Origin: Atlantibacter subterraneus
GTDB lineage: Bacteria > Pseudomonadota > Gammaproteobacteria > Enterobacterales > Enterobacteriaceae
Length of the DNA: 64,000 nt
NCBI RefSeq assembly: GCF_027853245.1
Contig: NZ_JAPTZM010000001.1
Strand: one strand, 5' to 3'
The position numbers were made by a program, and so were the translations under genes. Below are positions 59,619 through 64,000 of the stretch, piece after piece. Position 1 is the first letter of the stretch. Each line of letters begins with the position of its first letter. Under the pieces are notes generated by a model that did no database searches, was not told the DNA's origin, and saw nothing but the letters and a program-made list of their open reading frames with translations.

Positions 59619-62600
59619 TTATGATGCGCCGACCTGCTCCATCGCCTGCAGCACGCGCTTATCGGATATCGGATACGGCGTCCCGAGCTGCTGGGCGAAG
59701 TAGCTGACCCGCAGCTCCTCAATCATCCAGCGGATCGCGGTGACTTCGTCGTCATCACGACGCGCGGCAGGCAGTTTGTTCAGCCACTGCTGCCACGCCT
59801 GCTGCACCGCTTCCACTTTCAGCATCTGGGCGCGATCGCGATGCGGATCGATAGCCAGCTTCTCAAGCCGTTTTTCGATGGCCTGCAAATAGCGCAGGGT
59901 ATCGCCGAGGCGCTGATAACCGTTGCCGGTTACGAAGCCGCGATACACCAGCCCGCTCATCTGGGCTTTGATATCCGACAGCCCCAGCGCCATGGTCATG
60001 TCCACCCGCCCCTTAAGCCGCTTGTTGATGTTAAACACCGCCGTCAGGATCTGCTCCACCTGTTTAGCGATATCCACCACCGTATCGTTAAGCTCAGCGC
60101 GCACTTTTTCGTGCAACTGGGCAAAGCCCTCTTCGGTCCACACCGGCCCGCCGTGTTCGGCAATCAGTTTATCGACGCCGCAGGAGATGCAGTCGTCAAT
60201 CAGATCCAGCACTTTACCGTACGGGTTGAAGTAAAGCCCCAGCTTGGCTTTGTTGGGCAATTTCTCGTGCAGATACTTGATCGGCGACGGGATATTCAAC
60301 AACAGTAAGCGCCGCAGCCCGCGCCACATGGCGTTCTGCTGATCCTGCGGGTTATCAAACAGCTTAATGCCCACGCTCTCTTTTTCATCTACCAGCGCAG
60401 GCCAGGCCTTGACCTGGTAGCCGCCGCGCTTCTGCTGGTAATGGTCCGGCAGCGTGCCGAAACTCCAGATATGCAGCCCGCTTTGCTCGATGCCGTCATC
60501 CGCCACGGCGGAGAGCGTTTCCTGCACTTTATCCTTCAGGCTACCCTTCAGCGCGGTGAGATCTTTGCCTTCGTTGAGCTTGCGGTTCTTTTCGTCCACC
60601 ACCCGGAAGGTCATTTTCAGGTGATCGGGCACCTGTTCCCACTGCCACGCCTCGCGGTCAACGGTGACGCCGGTCATGCGGCGCAGCTCGCGCTCCAGCG
60701 ATTCCAGCAGTGGCAGCTCCAGCGGCGTGGCGCGGCCTAAAAAGGCTTCAGCATAGTTTGGCGCAGGCACAAAGTTACGGCGTAACGGCTTGGGCAGCGA
60801 TTTAATCAGCGCGATAATCAGCTCGCGGCGCATCCCCGGCACCTGCCATTCAAAACCGGCGTCTTCTACCTGATTGAGCAGCGGCAGCGGAATATGCACC
60901 GTCACCCCGTCGGCGTCGCCGCCCGGCTCAAACTGATAGCTGAGGCGCAGCTTGAGATTGCCCTGATGCCAGAAGTTCGGGTAGTCCAGCTTGCTGACCT
61001 TCTCCGCGCCCTCTTTAATCAACATGCTCTTTTCGAAATTGAGCAGATCCGGGTTCTCTTTACTGGCTTTTTTCCACCAGCTGTCGAAATGCCGGGCCGA
61101 AATCACCTCATGGCCGATGCGCTGGTCGTAAAACTCGAACAGCGATTCATCATCCACCAGGATGTCGCGACGGCGCGATTTGTGCTCCAGCTCTTCCACT
61201 TCGGCACGCAGCTTCTGGTTATCCCGGAAAAAAGCGTGACGGGTTTGCCAGTCGCCTTCCACCAACGCGTGACGGATAAACAGTTCGCGGCACAGCGCCG
61301 GGTCGATCTGGCTGTAATTCACCTTACGCGCCGCAACAATCGGCAGCCCGTAAACCGTGACTTTTTCCGTGGCCATCACCGCGCCCTGCGCCCGCTCCCA
61401 GTGCGGTTCGCTATAGCTGCGCTTCAGCAGGTGCTGAGCGACCGGCTCAATCCACTCGGGATCGATGCGCGCGGCAATGCGCCCCCACAGGCGGCTGGTT
61501 TCCACCAGTTCGGCGACAATCGTCCATTTCGGCGGCTTCTTAAACAGCCCGGAACCGGGGAAGATCGAGAACCGGGCGTTGCGCGCGCCGGTAAACTCCT
61601 GTTTGTCGGTATCCTTCATGCCGATATGCGACAGCAGGCCGGTGAGCAGCGCGGTGTGGATTTCGCGGTACTCCGCCGGTTCGCTGTTCACCGGAATACC
61701 CAGCTCTTTCACCACCTGGCGCAGCTGGGTATAGATATCCTGCCACTCGCGCACCCGCAGATAGTTCAGGTAATCGGCCCGGCACAGGCGGCGGAACTGG
61801 TTCGACGACAGCGCTTTTTGCTGCTCGCCGAGGTAGTTCCACAGGTTCACAAATGCCAGGAAATCCGACTCTTTGTCGTGGAAGCGGCGGTGTTTCTCAT
61901 CGGACGCCTGCTGCTTATCCATGGGACGCTCGCGCGGATCCTGAATCGACAGCGCCGAGGTGATAATCATCGCCTCGCGCACGCAGCCCAGCTTCTGGGC
62001 TTCCAGCACCATGCGCGCCAGACGCGGGTCCACCGGCAGCTGCGACAGCTGGCGGCCCTGCGGGGTGAGTTTATAAACCGATGCCTGTTCGTCGGTGGTA
62101 ATCGCCCCCAGCTCTTCCAGCAGTCGCACGCCGTCCTGGATGTTGCGCTTGTCCGGCGCTTCAACAAACGGAAACGCGGCGATGTCCCCCAGCCCCAGCG
62201 CGGTCATCTGCAAAATGACCGACGCCAGGTTAGTGCGCAGAATTTCCGGATCGGTAAATTCCGGGCGCGACAGGAAATCGTCTTCCGAATAGAGACGAAT
62301 ACAGATCCCTTCCGACACGCGGCCACAGCGGCCTTTACGCTGATTGGCGGAGGCCTGCGACACCGGCTCAATCGGCAGGCGCTGCACTTTCGTGCGGTAG
62401 CTGTAGCGGCTGATGCGCGCCTGGCCCGGATCGATGACGTATTTAATGCCCGGCACGGTCAGCGAAGTTTCCGCCACGTTGGTCGCCAGCACGATGCGCC
62501 GCCCGGTATGGGACTGGAAAATCCGGTTTTGCTCGCTGTTGGATAAGCGCGCGTAAAGCGGCAGCACTTCGGTGTGCGGCAGATTCAGCTTGTTCAGGCC

Positions 62601-63521
62601 ATCGGCGGTATCGCGGATTTCCCGCTCGCCGCTCATAAAGATCAGAATATCGCCGGGCGCTTCGTGGCTTAGCTCATCAACGGCATCAAAAATCGCCTGC
62701 AGCTGATCGCGCTCGGTATCGTCGGCGTCTTCGACAATGGGGCGATAGCGCACTTCCACCGGGTAGGTGCGCCCGGAGACTTCAATAATCGGCGCATGAT
62801 TAAAGTGGCGCGAAAAGCGTTCCGGATCGATGGTCGCCGAGGTGATAATCACCTTGAGATCCGGACGACGCGGCAGCAGCTCTTTCAGATAGCCGAGCAG
62901 GAAATCGATGTTCAGGCTGCGTTCGTGCGCCTCATCAATAATCAGCGTGTCGTACTGCATCAGCAGCCGGTCCTGCTGGATTTCCGCCAGCAGGATCCCG
63001 TCGGTCATCAGTTTGACCTGGGTGGATTCGCTGACGTGATCGCTAAACCGCACCTTATAACCCACCGCGCCGCCCGGCTCGGTTTTCAGCTCATCGGCAA
63101 TACGGTTCGCCACGGTACGCGCCGCCAGACGGCGCGGCTGGGTATGGCCGATGAGCCCGGTAATACCGCGCCCCAGCTCCATACAAATTTTCGGCAGCTG
63201 GGTGGTTTTCCCCGAGCCGGTTTCCCCGGCGACAATCACCACCTGGTTATCGCTAATAGCGGCCAGGATGTCGTCTTTTTTCTGGCTGACCGGCAGATTA
63301 TCCGGGTAGGTAATCTCAGGGCGTGCGGCAAGGCGCAGCTGAACTTTCCCTGCCGCTTCGTTAATTTGCTGATCCAGCTCGGCAAAAATGGCCTGCTGGG
63401 CATCAGGATTTTTCACTTTTTTCGCGCCATGCAGACGGCGCGCGAAACGCTGGCGATCTTTCAGCATCAGCGTATCAAGGCGCGCCATCAGCGCGTTCAG
63501 ATTCAGTTTTTTGGTTTCCAT
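59619..63521 (-). CDS. hrpA: ATP-dependent RNA helicase HrpA
   Basis: 1300 residues, exactly the E. coli length. DEAH-box helicase: motif I GETGSGKTT at 99-107, motif II DEAH in LIIDEAHERS, motif VI QRKGRCGR; then the HA2 and OB domains and a long DUF3418 C-terminus. It takes part in mRNA processing and rescue of stalled ribosomes. The ATG at 63521 is chosen for length. No strong ribosome site is visible. Confidence 0.96.
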   Translation of the reverse strand: METKKLNLNALMARLDTLMLKDRQRFARRLHGAKKVKNPDAQQAIFAELDQQINEAAGKVQLRLAARPEITYPDNLPVSQKKDDILAAISDNQVVIVAGETGSGKTTQLPKICMELGRGITGLIGHTQPRRLAARTVANRIADELKTEPGGAVGYKVRFSDHVSESTQVKLMTDGILLAEIQQDRLLMQYDTLIIDEAHERSLNIDFLLGYLKELLPRRPDLKVIITSATIDPERFSRHFNHAPIIEVSGRTYPVEVRYRPIVEDADDTERDQLQAIFDAVDELSHEAPGDILIFMSGEREIRDTADGLNKLNLPHTEVLPLYARLSNSEQNRIFQSHTGRRIVLATNVAETSLTVPGIKYVIDPGQARISRYSYRTKVQRLPIEPVSQASANQRKGRCGRVSEGICIRLYSEDDFLSRPEFTDPEILRTNLASVILQMTALGLGDIAAFPFVEAPDKRNIQDGVRLLEELGAITTDEQASVYKLTPQGRQLSQLPVDPRLARMVLEAQKLGCVREAMIITSALSIQDPRERPMDKQQASDEKHRRFHDKESDFLAFVNLWNYLGEQQKALSSNQFRRLCRADYLNYLRVREWQDIYTQLRQVVKELGIPVNSEPAEYREIHTALLTGLLSHIGMKDTDKQEFTGARNARFSIFPGSGLFKKPPKWTIVAELVETSRLWGRIAARIDPEWIEPVAQHLLKRSYSEPHWERAQGAVMATEKVTVYGLPIVAARKVNYSQIDPALCRELFIRHALVEGDWQTRHAFFRDNQKLRAEVEELEHKSRRRDILVDDESLFEFYDQRIGHEVISARHFDSWWKKASKENPDLLNFEKSMLIKEGAEKVSKLDYPNFWHQGNLKLRLSYQFEPGGDADGVTVHIPLPLLNQVEDAGFEWQVPGMRRELIIALIKSLPKPLRRNFVPAPNYAEAFLGRATPLELPLLESLERELRRMTGVTVDREAWQWEQVPDHLKMTFRVVDEKNRKLNEGKDLTALKGSLKDKVQETLSAVADDGIEQSGLHIWSFGTLPDHYQQKRGGYQVKAWPALVDEKESVGIKLFDNPQDQQNAMWRGLRRLLLLNIPSPIKYLHEKLPNKAKLGLYFNPYGKVLDLIDDCISCGVDKLIAEHGGPVWTEEGFAQLHEKVRAELNDTVVDIAKQVEQILTAVFNINKRLKGRVDMTMALGLSDIKAQMSGLVYRGFVTGNGYQRLGDTLRYLQAIEKRLEKLAIDPHRDRAQMLKVEAVQQAWQQWLNKLPAARRDDDEVTAIRWMIEELRVSYFAQQLGTPYPISDKRVLQAMEQVGAS

Positions 63522-63723
63522 GGTGCTTTTAAACGTTAGGTGCACAAGGTGTTAAGGCGTCGAGCGCGATGCGGCGTAGAGTACCACATCGCTCAATCCC
63601 ACGCCTTGTTCAATAAATTCGAACATAGGAATCGATATATTGCGCTATCACTGCAATCGGATTGTGAATAAAGTGTTTTCAAGCAAGGGGCACCCCCCGA
63701 TCACTAAATAAAAGGAACCACCC

Positions 63724-64000
63724 ATGAGCAAAGTATTAGTTCTCAAATCAAGCATTTTGGCAGGGTATTCACAGTCTAACCAGTTGTCTGATTATTTTGT
63801 CGACCAGTGGCGCGAGCAGCACAGCGCGGATGAAATCACCGTGCGCGACCTGGCGGCAAACCCGATCCCGGTACTGGACGGTGAACTGGTTGGCGCGCTG
63901 CGTCCGAGCGATGCCCCGCTGACTCCGCGTCAACAGGACGCGCTGGCGCTGTCTGATGAACTGATTGCCGAGCTGAAAGCCCATGACGTGATTGTTATTG
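63724..64000 (+). CDS. azoR: FMN-dependent NADH-azoreductase, N-terminal part (cut by window end)
   Basis: The first 92 residues of about 201. MSKVLVLKSSILAGYSQSNQ is the flavodoxin-like start with the FMN-phosphate loop; then VRDLAANPIPVLD and an RPSDAPLTPRQQDALALSDE helix. It reduces azo dyes and quinones with NADH in the cytoplasm. AAAGGAACC precedes the ATG. Divergent from hrpA, as in E. coli. Confidence 0.94.
   Translation, partial: MSKVLVLKSSILAGYSQSNQLSDYFVDQWREQHSADEITVRDLAANPIPVLDGELVGALRPSDAPLTPRQQDALALSDELIAELKAHDVIVI

Noticed and set aside
60894..62546. 550-codon open frame on the plus strand inside hrpA
   Set aside because: Antisense to the fully conserved helicase gene; Arg/His/Gln-rich composition is the usual shadow of GC-rich coding DNA, and no ribosome site is seen.
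1..64000. tRNA, rRNA, CRISPR, insertion sequence, prophage or integron features
   Set aside because: None recognised on either strand; no repeat-spacer pattern, transposase or integrase gene was found.

Overview
This is a chromosomal window from a motile, GC-rich member of the Enterobacteriaceae, of the Enterobacter/Kosakonia/Phytobacter kind. Species cannot be settled from sequence alone. The backbone is the Escherichia coli azoR-hrpA-ydcF-cybB-trg-ydcI-hglS-opgD-rimL-ydcK-tehAB-ydcL-ydcO-ydcN-rlhA-yncJ-ydcR-ydcSTUV-patD block, read in the opposite orientation. Most core products have nearly the same length as in E. coli. No tRNA, rRNA, CRISPR array, insertion sequence or prophage was recognised.

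Layout. 1-1.9 kb: the tail of a PdxA-like dehydrogenase gene, its DeoR regulator, and two small zinc-ribbon genes (YmcF-like and YnfU). 1.9-9.0 kb: patD-ydcVUTS with regulator ydcR (polyamine/GABA). 9.2-15.1 kb, inserted relative to E. coli: a PliG-like lysozyme inhibitor, an FMN 2-hydroxy-acid dehydrogenase with its MFS transporter, and a cyanide-insensitive-type bd oxidase (cioAB plus a 43-residue DUF2474 subunit). 15.3-28.7 kb: yncJ, a YqjM-type ene-reductase, treF, rlhA, ydcN/ydcO, ydcL, tehAB, ydcK, rimL and opgD. 29.3-34.9 kb: a cationic amino-acid binding protein and an aminotransferase with a LysR regulator, then hglS and ydcI.

35-47 kb: an accessory island lies exactly between ydcI and trg. 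After an ene-reductase gene it holds two divergent operons. One encodes an HpsN-type sulfopropanediol dehydrogenase, an SDR, an MHS transporter and a zinc alcohol dehydrogenase. The other encodes SuyA, SuyB, a dicarboxylate-type symporter and a ComC-type sulfolactate dehydrogenase. A HutC-type GntR regulator and a YeiH/SuyZ-type exporter follow. The gene set fits a complete route from 2,3-dihydroxypropane-1-sulfonate (DHPS) and 3-sulfolactate to pyruvate and sulfite, with efflux of the sulfur anion. A 14-bp palindromic motif recurs in front of both operons and of the exporter, so all three are probably one regulon. This is the most interesting system in the window.

47-64 kb: trg (with a C-terminal NWETF pentapeptide that E. 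coli Trg lacks), frmRA without frmB, a patch of small or poorly known genes including a PmrD-like protein, yeaR-yoaG, cybB, proP with its CRP site, ydcF, a TetR regulator, a TolA-C-like lipoprotein, hrpA and the start of azoR.
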